This document shows, piece by piece, positions 36,960 to 45,839 of a DNA stretch of 64,000 nt. How positions within the stretch are numbered: position 1 is the stretch's first letter; each line of letters begins with the position of its first letter. A program made the translations under genes and the position numbers. The stretch covers positions 1,364,001 through 1,428,000 of the forward strand of contig NZ_CP011486.1 in NCBI RefSeq assembly GCF_001653455.1, written 5' to 3'. The DNA is from Helicobacter pylori (lineage in GTDB: Bacteria > Campylobacterota > Campylobacteria > Campylobacterales > Helicobacteraceae). Below the pieces are notes generated by a model. It was not told the origin of the DNA and made no database searches. It worked only from the letters and a program-made list of their open reading frames with translations.

Positions 36960-37142
36960 TTACTCGTGATGCCCGTGGCAGCAACCTTCTTCTTGATGAT
37001 GGCTATTGCTAGAGCTGCAACAACCTCCTTCGTGATGAGAGCTGTGATGGTGATGGTGGTGTTCACCGCCGTGATAGTGGTGGTGGTGTGTGTGATGGTG
37101 GTGGTGGTGGTGTCCGCCGTGTTGTTCTTCATGGTGTGCCAT
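36960..37142 (-). CDS. hpn: Hpn, histidine-rich nickel-storage protein
   Basis: A 60-residue protein almost half histidine, with runs of six to seven His, two CC pairs and a GCCHGHHE end. It matches Hpn (HP1427), the cytosolic nickel-binding and detoxification protein of H. pylori. AGGAG lies 6 bp upstream. Its 5' leader holds a CTAGC/GCTAG hairpin (37172-37187) shared with hpn2. Confidence 0.96.
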   Translation of the reverse strand: MAHHEEQHGGHHHHHHHTHHHHYHGGEHHHHHHSSHHEGGCCSSSNSHHQEEGCCHGHHE

Positions 37143-37171
37143 GATGACTCCTTTGATTAAAAATTTAAATT

Positions 37172-37187
37172 CTAGCTCACCGGCTAG
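37172..37187 (-). promoter_or_regulatory. Leader hairpin of hpn, shared with hpn2
   Basis: CTAGCCGGTGAGCTAG lies between the TATA-like region and the ribosome-binding site. The equivalent hpn2 leader has CTAGCTAGTGAGCTAG (42473-42488), so the leader as well as the protein is conserved. Confidence 0.45.
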
Positions 37188-37293
37188 GATTTCATTCTAC
37201 AATATAAAATCCAATCAATTGTTAATGAAAGAAAATTTAGCGCTAATTTTTAATCCATATCGCTCAATGTTTGAAAAACTACTGCAAAGAATT

Positions 37294-38367
37294 TTAAATT
37301 TTCTGCTGGAGCTTTTTCTCCCTCAACTGCCCGCAAGCCGCTTCAATATCCAAGGCTTTGGATTCTCTAATGGTGCATAATAAGCCTTTGGCGTTTAAAA
37401 AATCCGCAAACATTCTAGCGCTCTCTAAGCTAGGGCGTTCAAACTTAGAGCCTTCATGCGGGTTGAATAAGATCAAATTCACTTTGGATTTAATGCCGTT
37501 TAAAAGCTTTAAAAGTTTTTTAGCGCAATCCAGGCTATCGTTTAAGTTTTTGATCAAAAGGTATTCAAACATCACCCTTTTTCGCTGCTCTAGGGGCCAT
37601 TTTTTCACTTCATTCAAAACACATTCAATATTGTATTTTTTATTCAAAGGCATTAAAGATGAGCGCGTTTTGTCATCTACGGCGTGTAAGGATATGGCTA
37701 ATTGCACGCCCAAATTCTTACTCGCTAAAATAGGGATCTTATCCGCTACGCCGCTAGTGGAAATGGTGATTCTTTTAGGGGAAATTTGCATGCCGGTATT
37801 AAAAATCTCAATCGCCTTGCACACCTCATCTAAATTGTTCAAAGGCTCGCCCATTCCCATAAAAACAATGTTGAGCGCTTTTTCAATAGGGAGGTTGTTG
37901 TCCTCTTTAATGAGTAAAGCTTGTTGGACAATCTCGCTCGCTTTTAAATCCCTTACAAAACCGCCTTTTTGAGTGAGACAAAACGAACAACCCACTTGAC
38001 AGCCTATTTGACAAGACACGCACACGGTGTATTTTTCCCCCTCTAAAATGGCGTTAGTCTCTCCATCAATCTTTTTATCTTTCATTTTCAAAAACACCGC
38101 TTCAAAAGTGTGGTTATCCCTCAAAGATTTAAAAAGGTATTTTTTAGAGCCATCAACGCTCTCCCTCACATGCGTGATTTCTATCGTGCGCAAAGTAAAT
38201 TCTTGCTCCAAAGAAGCGATAAAATCTTTTGAAAAATTATTTTGCATGTCTTTAAAGCTCGTTTTATACTTCGCATAGAGCCACAAATAGAGTTGTTTAG
38301 CCCTAAAACTCGGTTTTAAAAGTTGGCTCAATTCCTTTAAAGTGAAATCATAAATGCTCGCTTTCAT
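37294..38367 (-). CDS. rlmN: 23S rRNA/tRNA adenine C2-methyltransferase RlmN
   Basis: A radical-SAM enzyme methylating A2503 of 23S rRNA and A37 of some tRNAs. The 357 residues include the cluster motif CQVGCSFC near residue 118 and GMGEPLNN near 170. The catalytic cysteine is in the C-terminal AACGQLR. It overlaps kdsD by 4 bp. HP1428 equivalent. Confidence 0.94.
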   Translation of the reverse strand: MKASIYDFTLKELSQLLKPSFRAKQLYLWLYAKYKTSFKDMQNNFSKDFIASLEQEFTLRTIEITHVRESVDGSKKYLFKSLRDNHTFEAVFLKMKDKKIDGETNAILEGEKYTVCVSCQIGCQVGCSFCLTQKGGFVRDLKASEIVQQALLIKEDNNLPIEKALNIVFMGMGEPLNNLDEVCKAIEIFNTGMQISPKRITISTSGVADKIPILASKNLGVQLAISLHAVDDKTRSSLMPLNKKYNIECVLNEVKKWPLEQRKRVMFEYLLIKNLNDSLDCAKKLLKLLNGIKSKVNLILFNPHEGSKFERPSLESARMFADFLNAKGLLCTIRESKALDIEAACGQLREKKLQQKI

Positions 38368-39353
38368 GCTTTAAGCCCTAATTCTAAAAGTTGGTGCAAG
38401 TGCAAGACCCCTAAAACCTTATTTTGAGAATCCACGCACACTAAAAGCTGGATTTTATGGCGCTCTAAAAATTCTAACGCTTCTAAAAGAAGGGCGTCTA
38501 AATTCTTAAAGCTTTTAGGTTCTAAAGTGGCAAAATATTTCACTTCGCTCTCCAAACTAACCCCTTTTAATAACGCCCTACGGACATCGCCATCGCTCAA
38601 CACCCCCACAAGCTCGTTATTAGCATTCACTAAAATCGCGCTGCCTAGGCGTTTTTCACTCATTTCTATGAGCGCGTCTTTAAAGCTTGTGTCAGGAGGG
38701 ATTAAAGGGAGATTGGTGGTTTGCAACAAATCTTTAACCTTGACAAAAAGTTTTTTGCCCAAAAGCCCGCCCGGATGAAAAGAAGCAAAATCTTCTTGGC
38801 TAAAGTTTTTCACTCGCATCAAGCATGCCATTAAAACATCGCCTAAAGCTAAAGTTAGGGTAGTGGAAGTCGTTGGGGCGGTGTTAATGGGGCAAGCTTC
38901 TTTTTTAATTTTTAAGCTTAAATAATAATCGCCAAGTTTAGAGAGCGAACTATTAGGGCTTTTAGTGAAAGTGATGATTTTATGACTCAAGCGTTTTAAA
39001 TGGCTCACTAAATTCAATAATTCTAAAGACTCGCCCCCATAACTAATCATTAAAATCACATCGTTTTTTTCCACCATGCCCAAATCCCCATGCATAGCTT
39101 CTGTGGGGTGTAAAAACGCGCTCCTGTTACCGGTGCTTAGCATGGAAGCGCTGATTTTTTGCGCCACTAAAGCGCTCTTACCCACGCCCACGATCACAAG
39201 CTTACCCCCTTTTTCTTGGCTCTCTAAAATAAGCTTGACAATCGCTTCTAAATCGTTAGGTTTTTGGAATTGTTGAACGCTCTCTAAAAGCGCGCTCGCT
39301 TCATCTTGCAAGACTTGTGAAGCGATAGCGTTACAATCAAAAAGATTGGGCAT
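38364..39353 (-). CDS. kdsD: Arabinose-5-phosphate isomerase (KdsD/KpsF)
   Basis: Makes arabinose-5-phosphate for the Kdo of LPS. The N-terminal SIS sugar-isomerase domain has [16 protein letters not shown] near 55 and [11 protein letters not shown] near 105. Two CBS domains fill the last 120 residues. 329 residues. It overlaps rnj by 17 bp and rlmN by 4 bp, forming a minus-strand run ksgA-rnj-kdsD-rlmN. HP1429 equivalent. Confidence 0.92.
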   Translation of the reverse strand: MPNLFDCNAIASQVLQDEASALLESVQQFQKPNDLEAIVKLILESQEKGGKLVIVGVGKSALVAQKISASMLSTGNRSAFLHPTEAMHGDLGMVEKNDVILMISYGGESLELLNLVSHLKRLSHKIITFTKSPNSSLSKLGDYYLSLKIKKEACPINTAPTTSTTLTLALGDVLMACLMRVKNFSQEDFASFHPGGLLGKKLFVKVKDLLQTTNLPLIPPDTSFKDALIEMSEKRLGSAILVNANNELVGVLSDGDVRRALLKGVSLESEVKYFATLEPKSFKNLDALLLEALEFLERHKIQLLVCVDSQNKVLGVLHLHQLLELGLKA

Positions 39354-41415
39354 GACAAATGATAGCCGGGTATTTTCTAAACTTTTTAAAGAGCGCTTTT
39401 CTGATGAAATTACGAGTGTGATCTTCTAATTTTTTAGGGTTATTCAAAATCTCAGCGTTAGCAGATTTGATTAACATTTCTAAGCCCCCTTGAATTTCTT
39501 TAACCAAATGCTTTTCATCTTTAAAGCCCACAAGCCCTAAACTAGAAAATTGGGAGCTTTCTAAAAGCGCTTGTTTGTTTTTATTCACAAAAATCGTAGC
39601 CACAAACACCCCTGCGCTAGCGACTTCTTCTCTTTGTTGGACGATGCTAGTGTCAATACTCAAATTGCTTTGGTTATCCACATAGCTTTTACCGCTTTTA
39701 ATCGTGCCAACTTTTTTGATAAATGTGGGGCTAACTTCCACTTGATCGCCATCTTCCATTAAATAAATATTTTTTTCAGGCACCCCGCAAGAAATAGCGG
39801 TTTGTTTGTGGCGCGCAACATGGTTGTATTCCCCATGCACGGGTAGGAAAAACTTAGGCTTAATGAGTCTTAACATGAGCTTTTGCTCTTCTTGGGCGGC
39901 ATGCCCACTCACATGGATATTGTCAAATTCTTGATAAGCCACTTTAGCTTCTTTTTTGATTAGAAAATTCAATACCGCTGAAACGCTCGCTTCATTACCA
40001 GGAATAGCTTTAGCGGAAATAATGACCAAATCGTTGGGTTTGATAGAAATGTGGCGGTGCTCATCTGTCGCCATGCGATAAAGCGCGCTCATGGTTTCGC
40101 CTTGTGAGCCGGTCGTTACGATTAAGACTTCATTGTCCGGGTATTTGGCGACTTCATTGGCTTCAATAAAAGATTGATAAGGCAAATGGATATAGCCTAA
40201 TTCTCTGGCAATGTCTAGGTTTTTTTCCATAGAGCGCCCGATCACAGCGATTTTGCGGTTGTATTTAATGCCGTATTGTATGGCTTGATAGACCCGGTGG
40301 ATATTGCTAGAGAAAGTACTCATGATCACCCTCCCTTGCGCTTCTTTAAAAAGGGTATCAAAAGCCGGCGCTATGGTGCTTTCACTGGGCGTAGTCCCGG
40401 ATTTATGGGAATTGGTAGAATCGCTTAATAAAAGCATCACCCCTTTTTCGCCATAGTGCGCCAAACGATACAAATCAGTGGGCAAATTATCCACCGGGGT
40501 GTGATCGATCTTAAAATCGCCGGTATGAATGATGGTTCCAGCTTTAGTTTGGATCGCTAAAGCGCTGCTGTCAATGATAGAGTGCGTGATGTGGATCCAT
40601 TCAATGATAAATTCGCCCACGCTAATGGGGCAACGCTTTTCTACGATTTTAAAATACGAGCGGTATTTTTTCAAACCATGTTCATCAAACTTACTCCCGA
40701 TCAGCCCTAAACTCAAAGGCGTGCCATAAAGGGGGAATTGCAACTCTTTAAACAAATAAGGCGTCGCTCCTATGTGATCTTCATGGGCGTGGGTGATGAT
40801 GATACCGGCGATCTTGTCCTTGATTTGGTGCAAGTAGGAAAAATCAGGGATTAAAATATCCACGCCAAAGAGCCCTTCTTTAGGGAAGCTCATGCCCGCA
40901 TCAATCACGATCGCGCTTTTTGGGGTTTCAATGACCATCATATTCCCCCCAATTTCGCCCAAGCCCCCTAAAGGCGTGATTTTAACGCTCGCTTTAGAGT
41001 TTAAATTCATCTTATAGTGCGGGTTTAAATGCTCCACTTGAATCTTATTATTGACTTCAACGCCCTTTTTTAGCTCTTTGTGAAAGCCCAAAGTCCCTCT
41101 CTCATTCACATGCAAAATCTCCGTAACGCCCTCCACTTTATTGTTATCCAATTCTTCTTTGGCGTAATTTCGTGTTTTGGCGTGTTTTTGTTTGTGGTGG
41201 TTATGGGGTTTTTTGTTGGGATGGTGCTCTTTTTTATGGTGCAAAGACGCTTCATGGTGCGAAGATTCTTCATTTTTTTGCGCGTTTTCTTTATGGAAAC
41301 GCTTTTTGCGGTTGGTGAATCGCTCAAACGCCCCGGCTCGCGCCTCGTCAGCTTTTGAATTTTCATTATGCTCGTTGTGTCTGTTGTTTTCATTATTTTG
41401 GTTGTTATCACTCAT
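39337..41415 (-). CDS. rnj: Ribonuclease J
   Basis: The main mRNA-degrading nuclease of H. pylori, a metallo-beta-lactamase/beta-CASP enzyme. Residues 1-about 130 form a charged, disordered extension with clustered His and Lys. The catalytic HAHEDHIG lies near residue 209 and GDFKID near 296. The beta-CASP and C-terminal domains follow. At 692 residues it is longer than Bacillus RNase J (about 555), and the extra is the N-terminal extension. HP1430 equivalent. Confidence 0.93.
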   Translation of the reverse strand: MSDNNQNNENNRHNEHNENSKADEARAGAFERFTNRKKRFHKENAQKNEESSHHEASLHHKKEHHPNKKPHNHHKQKHAKTRNYAKEELDNNKVEGVTEILHVNERGTLGFHKELKKGVEVNNKIQVEHLNPHYKMNLNSKASVKITPLGGLGEIGGNMMVIETPKSAIVIDAGMSFPKEGLFGVDILIPDFSYLHQIKDKIAGIIITHAHEDHIGATPYLFKELQFPLYGTPLSLGLIGSKFDEHGLKKYRSYFKIVEKRCPISVGEFIIEWIHITHSIIDSSALAIQTKAGTIIHTGDFKIDHTPVDNLPTDLYRLAHYGEKGVMLLLSDSTNSHKSGTTPSESTIAPAFDTLFKEAQGRVIMSTFSSNIHRVYQAIQYGIKYNRKIAVIGRSMEKNLDIARELGYIHLPYQSFIEANEVAKYPDNEVLIVTTGSQGETMSALYRMATDEHRHISIKPNDLVIISAKAIPGNEASVSAVLNFLIKKEAKVAYQEFDNIHVSGHAAQEEQKLMLRLIKPKFFLPVHGEYNHVARHKQTAISCGVPEKNIYLMEDGDQVEVSPTFIKKVGTIKSGKSYVDNQSNLSIDTSIVQQREEVASAGVFVATIFVNKNKQALLESSQFSSLGLVGFKDEKHLVKEIQGGLEMLIKSANAEILNNPKKLEDHTRNFIRKALFKKFRKYPAIICHAQSF

Positions 41416-41451
41416 AACTTTCTTTCCTTCATTTCAATTTTTTAAAAGGTA

Positions 41452-42273
41452 TTAGCCTTTTAAAAGGTATTTTAAGAGCTTGAGGTAATCTTGTATCTCA
41501 GACGCTCTCACGCTTGTTGGTTGGTTTTCTAACGCTAAAAAATCTAACACCTTATCAAGCTTTTCTTTATAAGAAACGCTTTTTTTAAGATTGTTTGAAA
41601 GCGTCTTCCTAGGAGATGAGAAACAAGCTTTCAAAAAATCTTCTAACATTTCAAACCCTTTTTGTAGGGCTTCTTCAAAAGATAGCGTTGGGGTTAATGA
41701 CGCTAACGCTTTTTCTTTCAACGGCTCTTTGATCACTTCAAACACGCTAGAAAACACCTTTGGAGGCGGGCTAAATGCGCTGGGCGGCACATCAAATAAA
41801 AGGCTAACATTCCCTATGGCGTGAGCCAAAACGCTTAAAGCGTTCTGTGAATCTTTAGCGCCAAATTTGAACGCTACTTCCTTTTGCGTCATCACCAATA
41901 AGCCCCTGCATTTAGGGTCTTTAAGCGCGTTTAAAACAAGCCTGGTAGCGATATAATAGGGCAAATTAGAGATTAAAAAATAAGGCTCTTCTTCTTTTAA
42001 AAAAAGAGCGTCTTTTTCCACTAATTCCAACTCAAAAGGCTTTTTTTGCTTTTTGAGCCTTTCTCGCATTTTCTCGCACAAACTGCTGTCTATCTCATAA
42101 GTCTTTAAAGGGTAGCGATCCAACAATTTAAGAGTCAAATCCCCTAGCCCCACGCCAATTTCAATCAATCTTAACGAATTTAAGGGGGGCAAAGCGCTAA
42201 CAATGCGATCTAAAAACGACTCGTCCGTTAAAAAATGCTGCCCTAAAGACTTTTTAGCTACTACCATGAGCAC
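41452..42273 (-). CDS. ksgA: 16S rRNA dimethyladenosine transferase KsgA
   Basis: Dimethylates A1518 and A1519 of 16S rRNA. The 273 residues begin with KKSLGQHFL at about 6-14. The SAM motif EIGVGLGDLT lies near 38 and the catalytic NLPYYIA near 103. It is the first gene of the ksgA-rnj-kdsD-rlmN run. HP1431 equivalent. Confidence 0.95.
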   Translation of the reverse strand: MLMVVAKKSLGQHFLTDESFLDRIVSALPPLNSLRLIEIGVGLGDLTLKLLDRYPLKTYEIDSSLCEKMRERLKKQKKPFELELVEKDALFLKEEEPYFLISNLPYYIATRLVLNALKDPKCRGLLVMTQKEVAFKFGAKDSQNALSVLAHAIGNVSLLFDVPPSAFSPPPKVFSSVFEVIKEPLKEKALASLTPTLSFEEALQKGFEMLEDFLKACFSSPRKTLSNNLKKSVSYKEKLDKVLDFLALENQPTSVRASEIQDYLKLLKYLLKG

Positions 42274-42472
42274 GCTTTTAATCCTAATATTATACCTTAA
42301 AAAAGGGATTTGTCTTTCCTTTTTAATGCAACTTCTTTATTATAGCTTTTTTCATTCAAAGATGTTGGTAGTTTTGACAATAGAAGCGCTTGAATTGGCG
42401 CTTGTATTAAAAATTAGTATTAAAATCTTTTTCGTTAATAATTGGTTAGATCTTACACTATAAAATAAAATC

Positions 42473-42488
42473 CTAGCTAGTGAGCTAG
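42473..42488 (+). promoter_or_regulatory. Leader hairpin of hpn2
   Basis: CTAGCTAGTGAGCTAG, preceded by a TATAAAAT-like stretch at 42460-42467 and followed by AAAGGAG before the hpn2 ATG. It is the counterpart of the hpn leader. Confidence 0.45.
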
Positions 42489-42515
42489 AATTAAATTTCA
42501 ATTAAAGGAGTTCTC

Positions 42516-42749
42516 ATGGCACACCATGAACAACAACATCAAGCACAACAACAGCAACAACAGGCTAACAGCCAACACCACCACCATCACCATGCGCACC
42601 ACCATCATTATTACGGCGGTGAACACCACCATCACAACGCGCAACAACATGCAGAGCAACAAGCAGAGCAACAAGCTCAACAACAACAACAACAGCAAGC
42701 ACACCAACAGCAACAACAAAAAGCGCAACAACAAAACCAACAATATTAA
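42516..42749 (+). CDS. hpn2: Hpn-like histidine/glutamine-rich nickel-binding protein
   Basis: A 77-residue protein: His-rich first half (with HHHHHHAHHHHYYGGEHHHH) and Gln-rich second half. It matches Hpn-2 (HP1432), which stores nickel and affects urease supply. The first residues MAHHE are shared with Hpn. CAA/CAG repeats in the second half are prone to length variation. It is oriented opposite to hpn, with four core genes between them. Confidence 0.95.
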   Translation: MAHHEQQHQAQQQQQQANSQHHHHHHAHHHHYYGGEHHHHNAQQHAEQQAEQQAQQQQQQQAHQQQQQKAQQQNQQY

Positions 42750-43100
42750 TTGGGGCGTTTGTGGGGGCGGCCTTAGGGTTGCTCCTAGCTTTTAACTTTT
42801 CTTTTAATCCAGTAAATCCCTTAATTTAAAGCGTTGTCTAATTTTAAATTTCAAACTTTTAAACTTGCTCTTTTTATTATTTTTTATTCTCAAATGGCTT
42901 TGTTTTCTACCGCATGAAAATAAGTTTATTGATGAATGGTCATGATGTGGTTTTTAGAATGAAAGCACAAAAATGAGAGCGTTGTTTTAAACTCGCTGTT
43001 ATTTTGGAATTTTGTTAAAAGGGCGTAATTAGGGGGGCGAATTGATCGTTATGGTTATGATGCATGTTTAATCTGTGGGCGTTTTTAAGCGGGTTTGTTG
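42750..43100. other. Gene-free stretch downstream of hpn2
   Basis: About 350 bp with no convincing frame or RNA on either strand before the promoter of AapA module C. The first 50 bp are G-rich and may carry the hpn2 transcript end. Nothing else is seen. Confidence 0.4.
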
Positions 43101-43290
43101 TAAAATTTTATCACGCCCCATAGTTACGATATGGGGCAAACTCCAATTTAAGAAGGGTTTATCATGCGAGTCAAACATGATAAAAACTCTTGGCTAGTAT
43201 TATACATTAAAATCTCTTTTAAGGGGTTTAAAGTAGTCTTTTTTATAGAAAAGTGATTGCTAGCCAAAGTTCCCTTAAGCTTTCAAGCTT
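43101..43290 (+). other. AapA/IsoA-type module C
   Basis: -10 TAAAAT (43101-43106), 5' stem-loop (43115-43137), AAGGG, toxin frame (43164-43256), antisense TATAAT (43199-43204), then a terminator of inverted AAGCTT arms. Same order as modules A, B and D. Confidence 0.75.
43164..43256 (+). CDS. AapA-type peptide (module C)
   Basis: A 30-residue peptide beginning MRVKHDKNSWLVLYIK and ending FIEK. The usual terminal KR is replaced by EK and an extra Lys lies mid-helix, so its membrane activity may differ from its neighbours. Confidence 0.68.
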   Translation: MRVKHDKNSWLVLYIKISFKGFKVVFFIEK

Positions 43291-43409
43291 AAGGGTTTCC
43301 TTGTGAAGCGGGTTTGTCCTTGACTTTGGGGCGTTAGTTATACCTTTTTTATTCAAATTTTTAATCTTGTTTTTATATTTAATGATAAACAATTTAAGCG
43401 GGTTTGTTG

Positions 43410-43603
43410 TAAAATTTTATCACGCCCCATAGTTGCGATATGGGGCAAATCCTATGTCAAAAGGAGCATGCCATGAAACGCAAAAGTGGCAAACGCTCTT
43501 GGAAAGTATTATACCTTGAAATTTCAATTTCTTGGTTTAAAATGGTGTTTTGCATTAAACGCTGAGTTTTCAAGAGCGTTCCCTTAAGCTTTCAAGCTTA
43601 AGG
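43410..43603 (+). other. AapA/IsoA-type module D
   Basis: -10 TAAAAT (43410-43415), 5' stem-loop (43424-43446), AAAGGAG, toxin frame (43473-43565), antisense TATAAT (43508-43513) and a terminator inverted repeat ending near 43603. It is a near-copy of module B. Confidence 0.77.
43473..43565 (+). CDS. AapA-type peptide (module D)
   Basis: A 30-residue peptide beginning MKRKSGKRSWKVLYLE and ending CIKR, almost identical to module B at 35423. AAAGGAG precedes the ATG by 6 bp. Confidence 0.72.
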   Translation: MKRKSGKRSWKVLYLEISISWFKMVFCIKR

Positions 43604-43681
43604 GTTTCCTTTACAAGTGGGTTTGTCCTTGACTTTGGGGCGTTAGTCGTTTGGTTGTAAAACTCATTTCTTAAGGGGATA

Positions 43682-43740
43682 GGGGGGTATTTTGCGATAA
43701 TACCCCCCCTTAACCCCCTTAAGTATCCCCCTAACCCCCC
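43682..43740. repeat. Hairpin and four-run G-rich element downstream of hsdS
   Basis: A perfect 10-bp stem GGGGGGTATT/AATACCCCCC (43682-43691, 43699-43708) runs into C-runs of 7, 5, 5 and 6 (43703-43740). Read on the minus strand these are four G-runs with loops TTA, ATACTTAA and TTAA. The minus-strand hsdS transcript would carry them in its 3' end as a terminator-like hairpin or a G-quadruplex. Confidence 0.5.
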
Positions 43741-43822
43741 AAGACCGCTTTTTTTAGAGGCTATCGCTTGATTAAAATCAAGCTCTTTATTATTTGATTG
43801 TAAAAAATGCTGTTAGCATTTT

Positions 43823-45049
43823 TTAGGTTTTATTTTTTAAGACTCTGATTTTAGCGCTCATTAAATCGTGGTTTAAAGCTTTTTTGATGTTTTCAAATTG
43901 GCGTTTTTTGTTTTTAAGGCTAATGATTTCATTGTCTAAAGCGCTTAAAACATTAGCGATAGCGATCTGTTCGTTTAGGGGGGGTAAAAAAAGACAAATA
44001 TTATTAAAACCACTCTTTGATAGATTGTATCGTGTTGAACCTTGCGCTAAACTCTCAAAAGCTTTTCTGCCTATTTCGCTATTAATTAAGTATGATAAAA
44101 ACAAGCTATCAACTGCCTTGTCAAATATTCTAAAACCAAAACAAAAACTATTCAAGAAAACTTGGTCTATATCATCTAAAAGCACGGCACACATGCCTAC
44201 TTCTTTTGGAGTTTCTGAAGAAGTATTAAAAAATAAATCATATTTTTTAAAGGAATTTTGTTTTTCGTTTGGGTATATTTTTACATTTTCTAGTATAGAA
44301 GTATCTATTATAATATTATTTAAAACATTCAAAAATGTAATATATTTAGCATTGCCATTGATAAAATCTTGCTTTGTTTTTCCTACTAATCCACCTATGG
44401 TTATTCCTATATCCCCAAGCCTTACTCTTTCCCAAGCTTGATTGAAACCTTTCAAGCGTTTTCTTTGGCTCAATAATTCAAAGCTTAAAGCTTTTTTAAC
44501 GCTCTCTTTTTTGAGAATGAGGGAATCTAATGCATAAAGATAACGATCCACACCGCTTAAAACATTAGCGATAGCGATCTGTTCGTTTAGGGGGGGTAGG
44601 GATATTAGTAAATTTTTAATTTTGTTGGGGCTAACTTCTAAAAAAGTGCTACCGCTTGCCAACTTTAATAATTTATTTTTTAGTGTTAGAGTTAAATAAT
44701 ATAAAAATTCGTTATTGATTTTTTCTAATGGTATCAGCGATTGAAAACCTTGATTTGTTGTAGCTACCACTTTAAGAATAGCACAATCTCCAATACTAGC
44801 ACGACTTGTTAATAAAATTGTTCCTATAGGTAAAAGTTTGGCGCTTGACTTTTTTAATCCTAATGGCGTGATTGTTCGCTGGCTTTTATAAACATATTTT
44901 GTTATGCCTATTTCTGTAGGCGTGAACCAATTAATATTACCATTCCAAAATGATGTTATTTGAGTGCTAGGTGTGCCTCCGCCGACAATTTCGCATATAT
45001 CCCCAAGCCTTATTTTTTCCCAATTTAAGGGCGTTGTTAGCGCGTCCAT
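43823..45049 (-). CDS. hsdS: Type I restriction specificity subunit HsdS
   Basis: A 408-residue full-length S subunit with two target-recognition domains (about 10-150 and 210-345), each followed by a conserved helix region beginning LPPLNEQIAIANVLS. The two helix regions share a 45-bp DNA direct repeat (43942-43986 and 44554-44598), each with a G7 run. It overlaps the abi gene by 13 bp, making it the last gene of hsdM-abi-hsdS. HP1404-like. Confidence 0.92.
   Translation of the reverse strand: MDALTTPLNWEKIRLGDICEIVGGGTPSTQITSFWNGNINWFTPTEIGITKYVYKSQRTITPLGLKKSSAKLLPIGTILLTSRASIGDCAILKVVATTNQGFQSLIPLEKINNEFLYYLTLTLKNKLLKLASGSTFLEVSPNKIKNLLISLPPLNEQIAIANVLSGVDRYLYALDSLILKKESVKKALSFELLSQRKRLKGFNQAWERVRLGDIGITIGGLVGKTKQDFINGNAKYITFLNVLNNIIIDTSILENVKIYPNEKQNSFKKYDLFFNTSSETPKEVGMCAVLLDDIDQVFLNSFCFGFRIFDKAVDSLFLSYLINSEIGRKAFESLAQGSTRYNLSKSGFNNICLFLPPLNEQIAIANVLSALDNEIISLKNKKRQFENIKKALNHDLMSAKIRVLKNKT
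43942..43986 (-). repeat. HsdS internal 45-bp repeat, distal copy
   Basis: Identical to 44554-44598 and similar to 35706-35750 in the half-size hsdS. It encodes the conserved LPPLNEQ(I/T)AIANVLS region and can serve as a crossover point for swapping recognition domains. Confidence 0.85.
44554..44598 (-). repeat. HsdS internal 45-bp repeat, proximal copy
   Basis: Partner of 43942-43986, with the same sequence and orientation, after the first recognition domain. Confidence 0.85.
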
Positions 45050-45813
45050 GCGTTCTCCTGAATCATCTTAAAAGCCATAGTTTGATCTAATTTTAGGGTG
45101 TTATGAAAGGCATCTTTAGGGTTAAAATCCAGCCTTAATAGTAAAATTTCAATGTTTTTAACTAGCGAGCTTGTTTTGATTTTAGAGGGGTTGTTGTGGA
45201 ATAAGTCATTCCTAGCTTTTCGTATCAAGCTGAAAGCTTTTAAAAAATGATCCCAAGTGCCATAGGCTGGCAAAACATGTTCGTTGTATGTTTTGTAATC
45301 TGCAAATAAGGGTTTAAAATCGCTCCAATGCATTTTAATAATGGTTTCTAAAGCGCCAAGAGTGAATAAGTTTAAGACTTGAAAGCCATTGTATCCTTCT
45401 AAGCTTTTTAAATGGTGGGTGTGTTTTAAACGCTCGATCTTATGGCTAAGCTTTTTAGATAAAAACCAATCGTCAATATCCTTACTGCTGTGTTTTTGAG
45501 CCAAAATAACCGCCATTTTAGAGCGCAAAGCCGTTTCAAAAAAATGTATCCATAAAAAAAGCATGTGGTGCGTTTTGGTTCGTTTGTTGTAAAAGTGCAT
45601 TAAAAAATCAAAGAGGTTGTTGATTTCATTTTCTTTATTAGGGTATTTTTGCAACACGATACCTAATTCCTTGCTAGCGCCTATGAGGTAGTCGTAGTGT
45701 AACACGCTAATAGATTTTTTCAATTTGTCTAAACCCTTATTTTTGAAAGCGTGAGGGTTTTTTAGGGCTAGATGCTTTAAAATACGATTAAAAACTTCAT
45801 TTTCAAGTTCCAT
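45037..45813 (-). CDS. Abi-like HEPN protein embedded in the type I operon
   Basis: 258 residues, all-helical, resembling the Abi_2 (AbiD/AbiF) family. FFETALRSKMAVILA (about 91-105) fits the conserved helix, and RKARNDLFHNN carries the HEPN ribonuclease motif R-x4-H (R201, H206). Such proteins are abortive-infection RNases. It lies between hsdM (86 bp upstream) and hsdS (13-bp overlap). AGGAAA precedes the ATG. A small RNA is encoded just upstream on the other strand. The placement recalls PrrC, an anticodon nuclease held inactive by a type I complex. RNase activity is inferred. Confidence 0.75.
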   Translation of the reverse strand: MELENEVFNRILKHLALKNPHAFKNKGLDKLKKSISVLHYDYLIGASKELGIVLQKYPNKENEINNLFDFLMHFYNKRTKTHHMLFLWIHFFETALRSKMAVILAQKHSSKDIDDWFLSKKLSHKIERLKHTHHLKSLEGYNGFQVLNLFTLGALETIIKMHWSDFKPLFADYKTYNEHVLPAYGTWDHFLKAFSLIRKARNDLFHNNPSKIKTSSLVKNIEILLLRLDFNPKDAFHNTLKLDQTMAFKMIQENAWTR

Positions 45814-45824
45814 TAAATTTCCTG

Positions 45825-45833
45825 TGCTATAAT
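45825..45833 (+). promoter_or_regulatory. Extended -10 promoter of the small RNA
   Basis: TGCTATAAT: TG, one base, then a perfect TATAAT (45828-45833). It points away from abi and predicts a start near 45840, exactly where the RNA structure begins. Confidence 0.7.
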
Positions 45834-45839
45834 CGTTTT

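Noticed and set aside
37358-37972. 204-codon plus-strand frame over rlmN
   Set aside because: Entirely antisense to radical-SAM motifs of rlmN; no promoter or ribosome-binding site.
41106-41455. Alternative frames on both strands over the rnj 5' end
   Set aside because: They arise from the low-complexity His/Lys/Asn coding of the RNase J extension.
42498-42743. Long Leu-rich frame antisense to hpn2
   Set aside because: It is the mirror of His/Gln codon runs (CAC, CAA) and has no ribosome-binding site; the Hpn-like frame explains the sequence.
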